From: Bacteroidota bacterium
Lineage (GTDB): Bacteria > Bacteroidota > Bacteroidia > Bacteroidales > JAAAOM01
Length of the DNA stretch: 57,223 nt
Direction of reading: 5' to 3'
Assembly (NCBI GenBank): GCA_009908855.1
Contig: JAAAOM010000026.1
Location: 1 to 57,223, forward strand
Position 1 is the stretch's first letter. Each line of letters starts with the position of its first letter. Below, in pieces: positions 1-9,843 of this stretch. The notes beneath the pieces were generated by a model. That model saw nothing but the letters and a program-made list of their open reading frames with translations, did not search any database and had not been told where the DNA came from. A program made the position numbers and the translations under genes.

Positions 1-1625
1 GCGCCATTGCTTATTTTGTTATAATATTTCCCAAACTGAAATGCAATGGCCGGATAACATTTAAATGGCTGATTTTCATGCACAAGCGATAGTTTTAAAT
101 GCTCGCTGTCCGCTCCTACTACTTTTCCCTGTCCGTTGTCTGATACATTTTCAGTAAAAAAAACGGGTTTCATGTTCTGCGGGCCGAAAGGTTCAAATTG
201 TTTTAATATACGATAAAATTTGGGGGTAATATCTTCAAATTTCAATTCCGCATCAATGTCAATTTGGGGAATTCGCTGTTCAGGGGTAATTTGGCATTGC
301 ACCACTTCTTCAAAACGTTTTTTAAAAGGCTCAACATTCTCCGGTTTAATGGTTAAACCGGCTGCATATGTGTGGCCTCCATAACTTTCTAATAAATCGG
401 CGCATTCGTTTACTGCCTGATACAGGTCAAATCCATCCACCGATCGGGCCGATCCGGTTGCCATACCGTTTGATTCTGTTAAGATGATGGTTGGACGGTA
501 AAAGTAGTCGATGAGTCGGGAAGCCACAATACCTACCACCCCTTTATGCCAATCGGGATTGAATAGTACGGTGGTATATTTATCCAGCTGTTCGGGGTCA
601 CGACGTAATTCCCTGAGCGCTTCTTCGGTAATTGTTTTATCAATGTTTTTTCGGGTCTGGTTATGAATATTGATCTGTGAACATAGTTTACTTGCCTGGG
701 CACTATCCCGGGCAACGAGTAATTCAACCGCCTGTTTACCGCTATCAATTCGTCCGGCTGCATTGATCCGTGGGCCAATCTTAAACACAATGTCGTCAAT
801 AAGAATCGGTTTCCCGTTCATGGCTGCTATGTCAATGATACTTTGTAAACCAATACCGGGTGATTCGTTGAGTTTTTTCAGTCCATAAAAGGCCATCACC
901 CTGTTTTCACCGGTTATGGGAACTATATCGGAAGCAATGCTTACAACCAGCAAATCGAGTAAATCAAAAAGCGGGGCAGTGTCATAATTATTAGCCTGGC
1001 AAAGCCCCTGTAAAAATTTAAATCCCACACCGCATCCCGATAAATCTTTGTAAGGGTATTGGCAGTCTGATTGCTTAGGATCCAATACGGCTGAAGCATT
1101 CGGGATTGTTTTATCAGGTGTATGATGGTCGCAGATGATAAAATCAATGTTTCGGTCTTTGGCAAATTGAATCTTTTCATTTGCTTTGATACCGCAATCG
1201 AGTGAAATGATTAACGAAACACCGTTTAAAGCTGCGTATTCAATTCCATTATATGAAACGCCATAACCTTCTTTGTAGCGATCGGGAATATAAAATTCAA
1301 TGTTTTGGTAATGTTGGCTCAGGAAATTATACAATAACGCTACGGAAGTTGTGCCATCCACATCATAATCGCCGTAAATCAGGATTTTTTCCCCTTTGCT
1401 CATGGCGTTGTTGATTCGGTCAATTGCTTTTTGCATGTCTTTCATTAAAAATGGATCATGCAATTGACTGAGTTGGGGCCTGAAAAAGGCCTTGGCTTCA
1501 TCGAATGTGCGCACACCCCGCTGAACCAATAGGGTGGCCAGTGTTTTATGTATATTTAAGTCATTTGCCAGTAAATCAGCTTGTTTCTCTTCTTCACAAG
1601 CCTTTATTTTCCATATTTTTTCCAT
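1..1625 (-). CDS. recJ: Single-stranded-DNA-specific exonuclease RecJ (3' end outside window)
   Basis: RecJ degrades single-stranded DNA 5' to 3' in recombination and mismatch repair in the cytoplasm. I translated the minus strand from the ATG at 1625. The frame stays open to the left edge, giving 541 residues, so only roughly the last 30 residues of a normal RecJ (about 570) should be missing. DHH-family metal motifs are visible: DYDVDG at residues 86-91, LDCG at 142-145 and CDHH at 165-168. Further on, GPRINAAGR and the DHHA1 glycine motif (SYGGHTYAAG) are present. The start lies 22 bp after the stop of the acyl-CoA ligase gene, so the two may be co-transcribed. No frame disruption was seen. 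The family assignment is secure; only the C-terminus is unseen. Confidence 0.95.
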   Translation of the reverse strand, partial: MEKIWKIKACEEEKQADLLANDLNIHKTLATLLVQRGVRTFDEAKAFFRPQLSQLHDPFLMKDMQKAIDRINNAMSKGEKILIYGDYDVDGTTSVALLYNFLSQHYQNIEFYIPDRYKEGYGVSYNGIEYAALNGVSLIISLDCGIKANEKIQFAKDRNIDFIICDHHTPDKTIPNASAVLDPKQSDCQYPYKDLSGCGVGFKFLQGLCQANNYDTAPLFDLLDLLVVSIASDIVPITGENRVMAFYGLKKLNESPGIGLQSIIDIAAMNGKPILIDDIVFKIGPRINAAGRIDSGKQAVELLVARDSAQASKLCSQINIHNQTRKNIDKTITEEALRELRRDPEQLDKYTTVLFNPDWHKGVVGIVASRLIDYFYRPTIILTESNGMATGSARSVDGFDLYQAVNECADLLESYGGHTYAAGLTIKPENVEPFKKRFEEVVQCQITPEQRIPQIDIDAELKFEDITPKFYRILKQFEPFGPQNMKPVFFTENVSDNGQGKVVGADSEHLKLSLVHENQPFKCYPAIAFQFGKYYNKISNG

Positions 1626-1647
1626 AAAACCATCTAACTTGGTAAAG

Positions 1648-3288
1648 TTAGGCAGTTTTTGTATTTATCGGTGTATTTAATCCCAATTCTTTTGCGGCAA
1701 TTTCTCTCATCTCCACTTTACGGATTTTACCGGTTACCGTCATGGGGAATTCATCAACAAATTTCCAGCATTTGGGAATTTTATAGGTGGCTATTTCTCC
1801 TTTGCAGAACTCCGTTAATGTCTGATCATTTAAAGTGCTTCCGGGTTTTGTTTTAATCCAGGCCATGGGTTCCTCGCCGTATTTTTCGCTCGGTATTCCA
1901 ATAACCTGGGCATCCATAACTTCATCGTGCTGCAGGAGATATTCCTCAATTTCACGAGGCGAAATATTTTCACCACCGCGCAGGATCATATCTTTAATCC
2001 GTCCGGTTACGGCAACATAGCCTTCTTCATCCATACACCCCAAATCTCCTGTATGCATCCATCGCCCCTTATCAATAACATTATCAGTCTCAAAATCATC
2101 GTTATAATATCCCATCATTACCGAATAACCGCGCGTACATATTTCTCCTTCTTCACCGCGCGGAACAATATTATTGGTTTGCGGATCAATAATTTTAATT
2201 TCTACATGCGGATGTACCTTGCCCACCGTCGATACGCGTTTATCCAGCGGATCATCGGTCATTGTTTGAGTTGATACCGGAGAAGTTTCTGTCATTCCGT
2301 AGCACACGGTAATTTTTTCCATGTGCATGTGCTTTTGTACTTTTTTCATAACCTCAATGGGACAGGGAGCACCGGCCATGATTCCTGTTGAAAGGGATGA
2401 AAGGTTATAGGTGTTATTTTTCATTTCATCCAGCTCTGCAATAAACATGGTGGGTACACCATACAAGGAGGTACATTTTTCTTCTTCCACGGTTTTTAGT
2501 ACCTGCCCGGCATCAAAATATTCGTAGGGAATAACCATACAGGAACCGTGGGTTGTACAGGCCAGATTACCGAGTACCATACCGAAACAGTGATAAAACG
2601 GAACCGGTATACATACACGGTGGTTTTCATGGTATCCCAGTCGCTGTCCGATGAAATAACCGTTATTTAGTATATTATGGTGAGTGAGTACCACGCCTTT
2701 GGGCAAACTGGTTGTGCCTGATGTATACTGAATATTGATTGGCTGATCAAACTGCAGTTTTTCGGTTTGCCCGGCTAAGGTGGCGTCGCTTATCCGGTTG
2801 CCTTCCTTCAGGAATTGATCCCAATCATTTTCCAGGATAAATATTTGTATGTCTTTTTGTAAGTCTGGTTTTACTTTGTTGATTATTTCAACGTAGCTTG
2901 TATTTCTGAATCCTTCGGAAGCAATAAGAATGTCTGCATCGGACTGGTTAAGGGCATAAGTTAAATCCTTTGTTTTGTAACCGGGATTGATGGTAACCAG
3001 TATCGAACCAATCATGGCGGTTGCATATTGGACAAGTACCCATTCGTAGCGATTCGGACTCCATAAGGCAGTATATGTTCTCAATCCGGCTCCATGTGCC
3101 ATTAAGGCTTTGGCTACCTGACAAACCTGATTATAAAAGGTTTCGTATGTAGCTCTGTAATGCTGATGTTTAACAATCAAAGCCTCCTTATCAGGAAATT
3201 TCTTTACTGTGTTCAATAAATTCCGGGGAATGGTTTCACCTAACAACGGAATTTCACTGGTCCCGTGCTCGTATGAAATTAGTTTCAT
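1648..3288 (-). CDS. AMP-forming acyl-CoA synthetase (fatty-acyl-CoA ligase type)
   Basis: This ANL-superfamily enzyme activates a carboxylic acid, probably a medium- or long-chain fatty acid, to its acyl-CoA using ATP and CoA. The P-loop-like motif YTSGTTSLPKG is at about residues 188-198. The YGMTETSP adenine-binding segment, the HTGDLG hinge region with its Asp, GRIKDMILRGGENISP, and the late catalytic Lys in TGKIRK (Lys521) are all intact. The length of 546 residues is normal for the FadD/ACSF2-like subgroup. There is no signal peptide, so it acts in the cytoplasm. The fatty-acid substrate is inferred from overall similarity and could be another acyl acid. A hairpin terminator in the upstream gap isolates it from the genes before it, while recJ follows 22 bp later. 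Confidence 0.9.
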   Translation of the reverse strand: MKLISYEHGTSEIPLLGETIPRNLLNTVKKFPDKEALIVKHQHYRATYETFYNQVCQVAKALMAHGAGLRTYTALWSPNRYEWVLVQYATAMIGSILVTINPGYKTKDLTYALNQSDADILIASEGFRNTSYVEIINKVKPDLQKDIQIFILENDWDQFLKEGNRISDATLAGQTEKLQFDQPINIQYTSGTTSLPKGVVLTHHNILNNGYFIGQRLGYHENHRVCIPVPFYHCFGMVLGNLACTTHGSCMVIPYEYFDAGQVLKTVEEEKCTSLYGVPTMFIAELDEMKNNTYNLSSLSTGIMAGAPCPIEVMKKVQKHMHMEKITVCYGMTETSPVSTQTMTDDPLDKRVSTVGKVHPHVEIKIIDPQTNNIVPRGEEGEICTRGYSVMMGYYNDDFETDNVIDKGRWMHTGDLGCMDEEGYVAVTGRIKDMILRGGENISPREIEEYLLQHDEVMDAQVIGIPSEKYGEEPMAWIKTKPGSTLNDQTLTEFCKGEIATYKIPKCWKFVDEFPMTVTGKIRKVEMREIAAKELGLNTPINTKTA

Positions 3289-3625
3289 GTTGCTCTGAAT
3301 TAAATAAATTATAAAATTGCCTATAAAAGATCAATTAGTGAAAAGTAAGCCGGGATTTTTGGTGATTAGCGGGCTTATTGTTATTTGAACTATTTAAATA
3401 TAGAGGAGGCAATTCATTTCCAATGATAAAAAGCGCATGGGTAAAATACCTATGCGCATATAGATTATGGACAAACTGTAAGTTGCAGTTAACAATCCGA
3501 CTTACCGCTAACAGATAAGGTTTTTTATTGCCAAATTATCGTCTTTTCCAAAGTAGGTTTTGAATAGGGAGCATACTAAAACCAAATTTAATTGAAAATG
3601 GGGACAATATGTGCTATTAGACAAT
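3289..3625. other. 337-bp intergenic gap
   Basis: AT-rich spacer between the acyl-CoA ligase start and the T9SS pseudogene. It holds one clear hairpin (3433-3457, annotated separately). I see no further ORF, repeat or tRNA-like structure. It must contain the promoter for the acyl-CoA ligase, but no exact TAnnTTTG element stood out. Confidence 0.6.
3428..3457 (-). terminator. Rho-independent terminator
   Basis: An 11-bp stem (arms 3433-3443 and 3447-3457, one G:U pair) with a 3-nt AAA loop. On the minus strand it is followed by a run of five T. It is placed to stop transcription coming from the genes above 3626 before it reaches the acyl-CoA ligase. Confidence 0.75.
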
Positions 3626-4348
3626 TTATTGCTTCACTATCTTATTACATGATTGTCCTTTTTCTGTATTAATCAAAATGTTATATAATCCGGTGGTTTG
3701 GGTGCTTAAATCTATGTCCGTTATCAGTTTGTTAATATTATTAACCGAGATTATTAATTTTCCCGACATATCATAAATTTTTAGACTAAGTATCAATGCT
3801 TTTTCTGAATTTATTGTCAGGGTATTGATAACCGGAGATGGATAATACGTCATACTTTTGTTCATATTGATTTTGTCAACATCAGTTATTTTGTATTTTA
3901 TTTTATCCTTAATTTCTGAAATGGACAATCCACTGTTTTGTCCGTTTTAATCTTTAAAAAATATTTTCCGCAAGCTCCTTCCATATAAAAAGTATCTTTT
4001 TCAAATAATTCATAATACCCACCTGAAAGGGCCGGAAACATTGTTTCTCCTCGTTTAAATCCATTCAGAACTTCACCGCAATTTAAACCGTCTTGTCCTG
4101 TGACAACTATAGTGTCACCAATGGACGTTTTAAAATTATCAAGTGTATCAATAACAATGAAGTATCCTGTTTGACCATAGAGTTCATCATATGAATAGCT
4201 ATAGTCCATGGTATCAAAAACAGCTATACAGTTCTGAGTGAAATTTTTAATATTCTTATAAAAATTTGGCTCATATGGGGCACATTGACAAGGGAATCCA
4301 GCTTTTGAGATGAAAATCAGACTAAAAACAAAAAAGTAATCTTTTCAT
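3626..4348 (-). pseudogene. Secreted protein with T9SS C-terminal sorting domain, broken by two frameshifts
   Basis: Three frames must be joined to make one sensible protein. The ATG at 4348 gives MKRLLFCF, the start of a signal peptide, then a stop after a run of five T. With one T fewer, the reading continues as SLIFISKAGFPCQCAPYEPN, completing the signal peptide and the mature N-terminus. This second frame runs to about 3898 and includes a Cys/Gly-rich segment (GQDGLNCGEVLNGFKRGE). It ends where one A appears to be missing from a run of four A, and the third frame continues into a type A sorting domain (YYPSPVINTLTI, then YDMSGKL) ending in IVKQ. The function of the mature part is unknown. 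The two single-base indels could be genuine decay or assembly error in homopolymers. It ends in the hairpin terminator at 3428-3457. Confidence 0.7.
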
Positions 4349-4521
4349 TATTAAATATATGATTGGTTATTTATTTTTATAATGTTGTCAAAACGGATGG
4401 CAATATGCGTAGGCGGGGATTTCGAAGCTCCAACTTATCAAACCGTTACAAATATGAGTAAATGTACAGAAGTTTTATTTTACCCACAATCCCCCGGCTT
4501 ACGTATATTGCATGTGTGCTG

Positions 4522-5706
4522 TTAATTTACTGTAATCTCTTTTGTCCATGTAGGTGCTATATCTCCATTTTCATAAACATAAATTTTTGTTTTTGTAGAT
4601 GTAGTATCTGAATCAAGGCGAATCTTTAAATTTAATTCACCAATTTTCTTAGAAGTAAAAGTCCTGGAATTGTCTGTATCATTCCAATCTGACTTTTCCC
4701 ATCCAGACCAATCTTGTGATACAGGATAAGCCCAATTATTACCTTGTATTTTTACTTTTAATGTTGTGCCATTTGGCAAAATCGCACTTAATGAATGATT
4801 TCCACTAGAATATTCAGTTTTGCTTTTATCAAGTAAATTTGTACCATACAAGCCATTTTGAGGATACTCAATAAAACCAGTAAATTCAAATTCAGTGCTG
4901 CCAATAAATTGATTTACATACTTTTCAAAATCAGGAATCGTAGAATTTAATCCAAGTTCTTCACACCTGCTTTCTAAATTATCTCGAACATCTTCTAATT
5001 TAATTGTCTTCGCATTATTTATTATAATTGAACCTAATGTTTGACTATTCAATTGCCCATCTTCACGAATATCAGTGCTTATATTTGCCAATAATTCTGA
5101 TAATTCTGACACGGATAAATAGCCTTGAAGTATTACTGATAAAGCCAATAATATAGCATTATCATCTCCTGATTTAAGTATATCTAATTGTTCTGATTCG
5201 GGAATATCCTCTTTACTAATCTCAAATATTGAAAGTATTTCAGTTTGTGCTTGATTCTTTGCTACCGAAAAGTTTGTTCCATTCGAGACAAGGTAATCGA
5301 TTCGATTTTTTTCTAAATTTGACAGAATATTAACATTTAAACTGCTTTTATTTGATAAATCAGATAAAGCAACTAATGTCAGTTGGGCAGATGAATTGGA
5401 ATTGGTTACTTCATTAAAATAAAATCCATCCGCTTTTAATTCTACATACTGTGACGATAAATTAACGTTCTTTATTTCAAATGTCCCTTTATTGTCAAGA
5501 ATCTGTGAAGAAAAATTCTTTCCGGTTGGAGTCAAATCATCTGTTAATTCAGAAATTGTCATCGATGTTCCATTAAGATAAGGTCCTTTCTGGACAAAGC
5601 CACTTACATTCTCTAAATTTAGATTTGTTTCGTTGTCTTTTTCTTTCTCACAAGAATAAATCATGAATGTGATTAAGAAAATCAAAAATATGTTTGTTTT
5701 TTTCAT
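4522..5706 (-). CDS. Uncharacterised surface or periplasmic lipoprotein
   Basis: A 394-residue protein with a type II signal peptide (MKKTNIFLIFLITFMIYSC, lipidated Cys19), followed by a charged linker. Residues about 35-130 form a beta-rich block (GFVQKGPYLNGTSMTISEL; LKADGFYFNEVTN; LTLVALSDLSNKSSLNVN) that resembles, from memory, a recurrent module in Bacteroidetes lipoproteins of unknown function. The C-terminal 110 residues carry many Trp (NWAYPVSQDWSGWEKSDWND) and look like a small beta-sandwich. No catalytic motif was recognised. It stands alone between the T9SS pseudogene and the VIT/vWA gene, on the same strand as both. Confidence 0.75.
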   Translation of the reverse strand: MKKTNIFLIFLITFMIYSCEKEKDNETNLNLENVSGFVQKGPYLNGTSMTISELTDDLTPTGKNFSSQILDNKGTFEIKNVNLSSQYVELKADGFYFNEVTNSNSSAQLTLVALSDLSNKSSLNVNILSNLEKNRIDYLVSNGTNFSVAKNQAQTEILSIFEISKEDIPESEQLDILKSGDDNAILLALSVILQGYLSVSELSELLANISTDIREDGQLNSQTLGSIIINNAKTIKLEDVRDNLESRCEELGLNSTIPDFEKYVNQFIGSTEFEFTGFIEYPQNGLYGTNLLDKSKTEYSSGNHSLSAILPNGTTLKVKIQGNNWAYPVSQDWSGWEKSDWNDTDNSRTFTSKKIGELNLKIRLDSDTTSTKTKIYVYENGDIAPTWTKEITVN

Positions 5707-5808
5707 AATCTGTATGTTTTAATTGTTGTAGGTATTTCATTTTATAATAGCACACAAAACTGCATAAAATATTCATCATCTGATTATAAAATGTGATCTG
5801 GCTTCCTG

Positions 5809-7983
5809 TTATTTCTTAATCAGCTTAACCGTTTTTGTAAAATCATTGCCTTTAACTACCAGGAAGTATATTCCCTGGCTTATTTCATGGCCATTTGCAT
5901 CGGTACCATTCCATTGTAATGAAATGGATTCTCCTTCTTTCAGTTCATGTTCTTCGAATGTCCTGATTAGCTGGCCTACATGATTAAATACCTGGATGTT
6001 AAGTCCTTTCGAATTGATATCCTGTGGCAAATCAATGCTTATTTTTATGTGATTACTAAAGGGGTTCGGGAATGCTTTGATAGCAAATTCGGGACTTACA
6101 TTTTCATCTAAATCAACAATCCATTCCTCGTTACCTGACCAGCTATCTGTAGGCGTTAACCATTCGTCGTTTTCTCTTTCTTCAACCTGTTCGAGCATAC
6201 CGGGTTCAATGGCCAGGAATGCGGTATATTTTGATAAAACACGCTCGCTGATACTTTCTTCAATAATTTCTTCAATAATCTGATTGTCGGAACCCGATCC
6301 CTCTAATGCCGCAATATAATTGCCACTCCAGGCTTCCTCTGCCAATGTATCCAGCTGTATAACCTGCCCTGCAGTCAAAGTGCGATTTACCTGAAACACA
6401 TCATCATTTATAACACCCGACATTTGAAAGCTAAATGGCAGGCTGCCATGGTATTTACCCACCTGAATGAGCGTTTGGTTCAGGTATAGTTTATTAAAAT
6501 TGATATGTTGGCTGTACCGGCCATAGCAAAATCCATCGTTCATGCCGGTTATCAGGTCAAAAGAAGTGATAAGGGGTGCACTGGTTACTACACTTTCGGC
6601 AATAACCTGTGGAATTGTATGCTCCCAACTGTAATATTTTATATAATTCCCGCCGGTATTTTGGCTCAAAAGGTTAAACAGGTATTGATTTCCCCTGAAA
6701 TACTGATTGCCGAAATACGCATATTGATTGCCGTCATAAAAATCAACAACCTGAAACATGGGTAAATCACCCATTGACTTTATGTGATTATACAAAGTAT
6801 TAGCTGCATTATTGCCTGAATAATTATCGCTGTTTGATAGCAGAATAACCGTTGTTTGCTCTTGGTTATCACCCACAAAATTGATGGCTTCTTCCAGCAA
6901 CAATTGTAAATTGGAATAATCATCCACCGGTGATGAACCAATTTCGTCAAAGGCACTGTCAATCATCACATCACTGGCATTTATCCAGTCTGAGGATGCC
7001 CGGTCGATACTGGTGCCGGAGAAAAAAATATTGAATTGCTCATCGTCATTCAGGGATGTTTTAAGAATGCCTTTCATAGCCTGATACACCTGATTGCCCG
7101 GGGAATCCTGATTCTCCTGTTCTTCAAAGTCGAGCAGAAACAGGTAATTGCTGCTAAAATCGGTGTCGATTAATGCGGCCGGGTTTATAGCCAATTGATA
7201 ATAATTTTCATTTTCATTTTCAAAGGTGCCAAGAAAATAACCATCACCAGCAGGTGAATCAAAGCTGATGTTTACGCTATTACCAAAGGATTCATCATTC
7301 AGGTAACAATATTTGTGCTGCCCAAATTCATTGGTGTTTGCGTTTTTCCATTCAACTGACTCTATACCTTCAATATCCGCTTCTCCATATTGTTCATCAG
7401 GCCAGTATACCACTTTAATTTTATTAAGCGGTGTATAGGTTTCCTGAAATAGGTGAAGGGGCAGGGGTGTGTATAATTTGTTGCTTTGCCAATTGGCAGG
7501 GATGAGCACCGATATTTTCACTTTTCGGCTTTCATTGCCGGCCATCGGGAATATTTGCAGGGAATAGCGATTGTTGTAATTCTTGTATAAAATACTGGGA
7601 TCACGTCGACGATTTACAATGCTTTCATAAATACCATAAGCGCTCCAACGGTCCATGATGTGGGCGATAAGCGTATCTTCACCATACCAGAGCCATGAAT
7701 CATGTACAATTGAATTATCCGGTAACGAAAAGTCGTAGTTTACTTCCAATGTGTCCTCTACATCAAAGCCATGACCGGCACCTGAAAATGTGATATAAAA
7801 ATTATATTCCATGTATACCCCTTTGGGTTCAATGGTTATAACAGCTTCGTCAATTGAGCCCTGGCCACCTACCGACCAACTTTGCGGATCGGAAACATAG
7901 AGATAGCTTTTTGCTTTTAAATGACCCGGTGTGCACACAATTGAGAGTAACAAAATAATTAGAAAGGCATTTAATGATTTCAT
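5809..7983 (-). CDS. VIT and von Willebrand A domain protein with T9SS type A sorting domain
   Basis: Secreted and probably surface-attached protein of 724 residues. The ATG at 7983 was chosen because it is followed directly by a good signal peptide (MKSLNAFLIILLLSIVC); the frame is open ten codons further upstream. Segments in order are a VIT-like N-terminal domain with the SIVNRRRDPSILYK and RKVKISVLIPANW features, a vWA-like domain opening with YLFLLDFEEQ (the first metal-ion motif is degenerate, D-x-E rather than DxSxS), a linker with SERVLSKYTAFLAIEPG typical of VIT-vWA proteins, and a C-terminal sorting domain with FPNPFSNHIKI and IYFLVVKG ending in KLIKK. The sorting domain implies export by T9SS. 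VIT-vWA proteins usually mediate adhesion or protein interaction; the partner here is unknown. Confidence 0.85.
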   Translation of the reverse strand: MKSLNAFLIILLLSIVCTPGHLKAKSYLYVSDPQSWSVGGQGSIDEAVITIEPKGVYMEYNFYITFSGAGHGFDVEDTLEVNYDFSLPDNSIVHDSWLWYGEDTLIAHIMDRWSAYGIYESIVNRRRDPSILYKNYNNRYSLQIFPMAGNESRKVKISVLIPANWQSNKLYTPLPLHLFQETYTPLNKIKVVYWPDEQYGEADIEGIESVEWKNANTNEFGQHKYCYLNDESFGNSVNISFDSPAGDGYFLGTFENENENYYQLAINPAALIDTDFSSNYLFLLDFEEQENQDSPGNQVYQAMKGILKTSLNDDEQFNIFFSGTSIDRASSDWINASDVMIDSAFDEIGSSPVDDYSNLQLLLEEAINFVGDNQEQTTVILLSNSDNYSGNNAANTLYNHIKSMGDLPMFQVVDFYDGNQYAYFGNQYFRGNQYLFNLLSQNTGGNYIKYYSWEHTIPQVIAESVVTSAPLITSFDLITGMNDGFCYGRYSQHINFNKLYLNQTLIQVGKYHGSLPFSFQMSGVINDDVFQVNRTLTAGQVIQLDTLAEEAWSGNYIAALEGSGSDNQIIEEIIEESISERVLSKYTAFLAIEPGMLEQVEERENDEWLTPTDSWSGNEEWIVDLDENVSPEFAIKAFPNPFSNHIKISIDLPQDINSKGLNIQVFNHVGQLIRTFEEHELKEGESISLQWNGTDANGHEISQGIYFLVVKGNDFTKTVKLIKK

Positions 7984-8157
7984 AGTAGTAATTCTTTGAA
8001 GGTTTATTACCATGATGCAAATAACGGGCTAAAGGTTGCTTACTGATATGAAATCAATGCTTTAATCAACAGCATGTACCGGAATATAATGGATTAACGG
8101 CCTGAATGGAGATTTCAGATCCTTTAGGCATTTTATGAATCAGGGTTAATGGCAGCA

Positions 8158-8844
8158 TTATGAATCCTGCATTTCCAGAACAAATTCCTTTCCAATAGCA
8201 TACTTCAATTTATCCTTTACTTCCTGCATGTCTATCGTTCGCTCCAGTTCCTTTTCCAACGATGTGACCCCTTTATCAATAAAACCGCACGGGTTTATGT
8301 AGGAAAAGTAATTCAGATCAGTATTAATATTGAGTGCAAAACCATGCATAGTTATGAATTTGCTTATTTTTACTCCGATGGCACATATTTTTCGTGATTG
8401 TTTGGGTGTATCAACATCAAGCCAAACACCTGTGGCGTCATCCAGTCGGGAGGCGTTCAATCCGTATGCGTGCAACGTATTTATAATGGCAGCTTCCAGT
8501 TTAAAAATATAGCTTTTTACTCCAATATTAAGCTTTTCAAGGTCGAAAATGGGATACCCGACCAATTGTCCGGGCCCGTGATAGGTGATATCTCCACCCC
8601 GATTTATTTTGTAAAAGGTAGCCTGTACTTTTTCCAGTAACTGATTGGTTATAAGCATATTTTTTTCATCCCCGCTGCGTCCGAGGGTAAATACATGCGG
8701 ATGTTCACAAAACAAAAGACGATTTTCTCCATTTGTGCCATTTTTTTTATGCGCAATCCCGGCGGCCAGCAATTCTTCCTGGTAGTCCCAGGCCTGCTTA
8801 TAATCCATCGTTCCCAAGTCTTCAAATACGGCTTTTTGATTCAT
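8158..8844 (-). CDS. lipB: Octanoyl-[acyl carrier protein]:protein octanoyltransferase LipB
   Basis: Transfers octanoyl groups from acyl carrier protein to lipoyl domains, the first step of lipoate synthesis. The family core RGGDITYHGPGQ is at residues 82-93. The catalytic Lys159 (AIGVKIS) and the acyl-accepting Cys186 in INPCG are present. The length of 228 residues is usual, and it is a cytoplasmic enzyme. It is a single gene with a TAAATTTG promoter element 24 bp upstream of the ATG. LipA is not in the window. Confidence 0.95.
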   Translation of the reverse strand: MNQKAVFEDLGTMDYKQAWDYQEELLAAGIAHKKNGTNGENRLLFCEHPHVFTLGRSGDEKNMLITNQLLEKVQATFYKINRGGDITYHGPGQLVGYPIFDLEKLNIGVKSYIFKLEAAIINTLHAYGLNASRLDDATGVWLDVDTPKQSRKICAIGVKISKFITMHGFALNINTDLNYFSYINPCGFIDKGVTSLEKELERTIDMQEVKDKLKYAIGKEFVLEMQDS

Positions 8845-8867
8845 GTTATTGCTGCTGAAATTTGGTG

Positions 8868-8875
8868 CAAATTTA
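8868..8875 (-). promoter_or_regulatory. Bacteroidetes -7 element for lipB
   Basis: TAAATTTG on the minus strand matches the TAnnTTTG consensus exactly and lies 24 bp before the lipB ATG. No clear TTG was found at -33. Confidence 0.45.
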
Positions 8876-8963
8876 AGGAAAGTTCTGAAATTGGACTATT
8901 GAATTGAATGGTTGAAATTATTGATGGCCAGCAATTATGCTGACTGTATGGTTGGCAATTATA

Positions 8964-8994
8964 AAAAAAGGCCACATGAAAAAATCATGCGACC
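8964..8994 (-). terminator. Putative terminator after the 9030-9584 lipoprotein gene
   Basis: Imperfect 10-bp stem (8970-8979 pairs with 8985-8994, two mismatches) around a poly-A loop. On the minus strand it is followed by seven T. It lies 35 bp past the stop of the lipoprotein gene. Confidence 0.55.
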
Positions 8995-9029
8995 CCTGCT
9001 AACCCTGAAATGTAAAAACCTGTACAATC

Positions 9030-9584
9030 TTAAATACCAACATTTAACTCATACTTTATCTTGCCCTCTATATATAATGTGTCAGATATTGCGTTTTTTA
9101 ATACACCTTTAACCAGGTATGAATATTCATTTTGGTCTAAATATTCCACTACATTTTGATCGGTAACTTCAAATCTTAGTTTCCTGGCATTTTCGGGTAT
9201 GTTATCGATCCATGCCAATGTATCCGTCAGGCCATCATAATCAACCAGCGCAACGATACTTTTAAATGCATTGAAGTTATGAACCGTGTCGCTTGCTTTA
9301 AACTGCACATAGGCTTCCTTAACGTATGCTGATTGTAATTGATTGCGCGTAGCTCCGGCGGCATCCATCACACTGTCTATGTCCGATGGAAATACATCTT
9401 CGGTAAATATTTTTTCTCCTGCCGGCGTTGGTAATACATCCAGATCAAATGTATAATAGTCGGTATCCAGTGATAACCCAAATTCTTCGCCAAACTGTTC
9501 GCCCAGCTCTTCACAAGCGGTAAACAATACTATGGTGCTTACCAATAACAATAATACTAACGTGGTGGATGATAATTTTTTCAT
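9030..9584 (-). CDS. Uncharacterised lipoprotein
   Basis: A 184-residue protein with a type II signal peptide ending LFTAC (Cys24). An acidic linker (CEELGEQFGEEFG) follows, then a predicted beta-rich domain without recognisable enzyme motifs (YYTFDLDVLPTPAGEK, VKEAYVQFKASDTVHNF, SYLVKGVLKNAISDTLYIEG). The repeated strand pattern suggests a small immunoglobulin-like or lipocalin-like fold, but I cannot name a family. It is monocistronic, with the flavodiiron gene upstream separated by about 260 bp and a weak terminator downstream. Confidence 0.7.
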   Translation of the reverse strand: MKKLSSTTLVLLLLVSTIVLFTACEELGEQFGEEFGLSLDTDYYTFDLDVLPTPAGEKIFTEDVFPSDIDSVMDAAGATRNQLQSAYVKEAYVQFKASDTVHNFNAFKSIVALVDYDGLTDTLAWIDNIPENARKLRFEVTDQNVVEYLDQNEYSYLVKGVLKNAISDTLYIEGKIKYELNVGI

Positions 9585-9843
9585 AACAATAATATTTTTT
9601 TGAATTTGTTTTAAAGAGGATACGGGTATCTGAATTATGGGTTGGTGCGATTGATCAAAGTATGCTATGATTTTATCACCAGAATCGAAACATTAACAGA
9701 ATGAGTGATGTAGCTCACCTTCAGCCCATTGTATGGTCACCGGCAAAAAGGTGGTATGGGAAAGCAACTTTTACGGGTAATATATAAATTGTAGCCATGA
9801 AACTTATTGGCATGCGTTTGCATCCTAAGATATGCAATAAATG

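Noticed and set aside
533..1180. Two minus-strand ORFs of 88 and 79 codons
   Set aside because: They lie inside recJ in other frames; the recJ frame itself is open to the window edge and carries all family motifs.
9725..9760. Nested inverted repeat downstream of the flavodiiron gene
   Set aside because: Short arms (5 and 4 bp), no T-run and a position over 80 bp from the stop; too weak to call a terminator or RNA.
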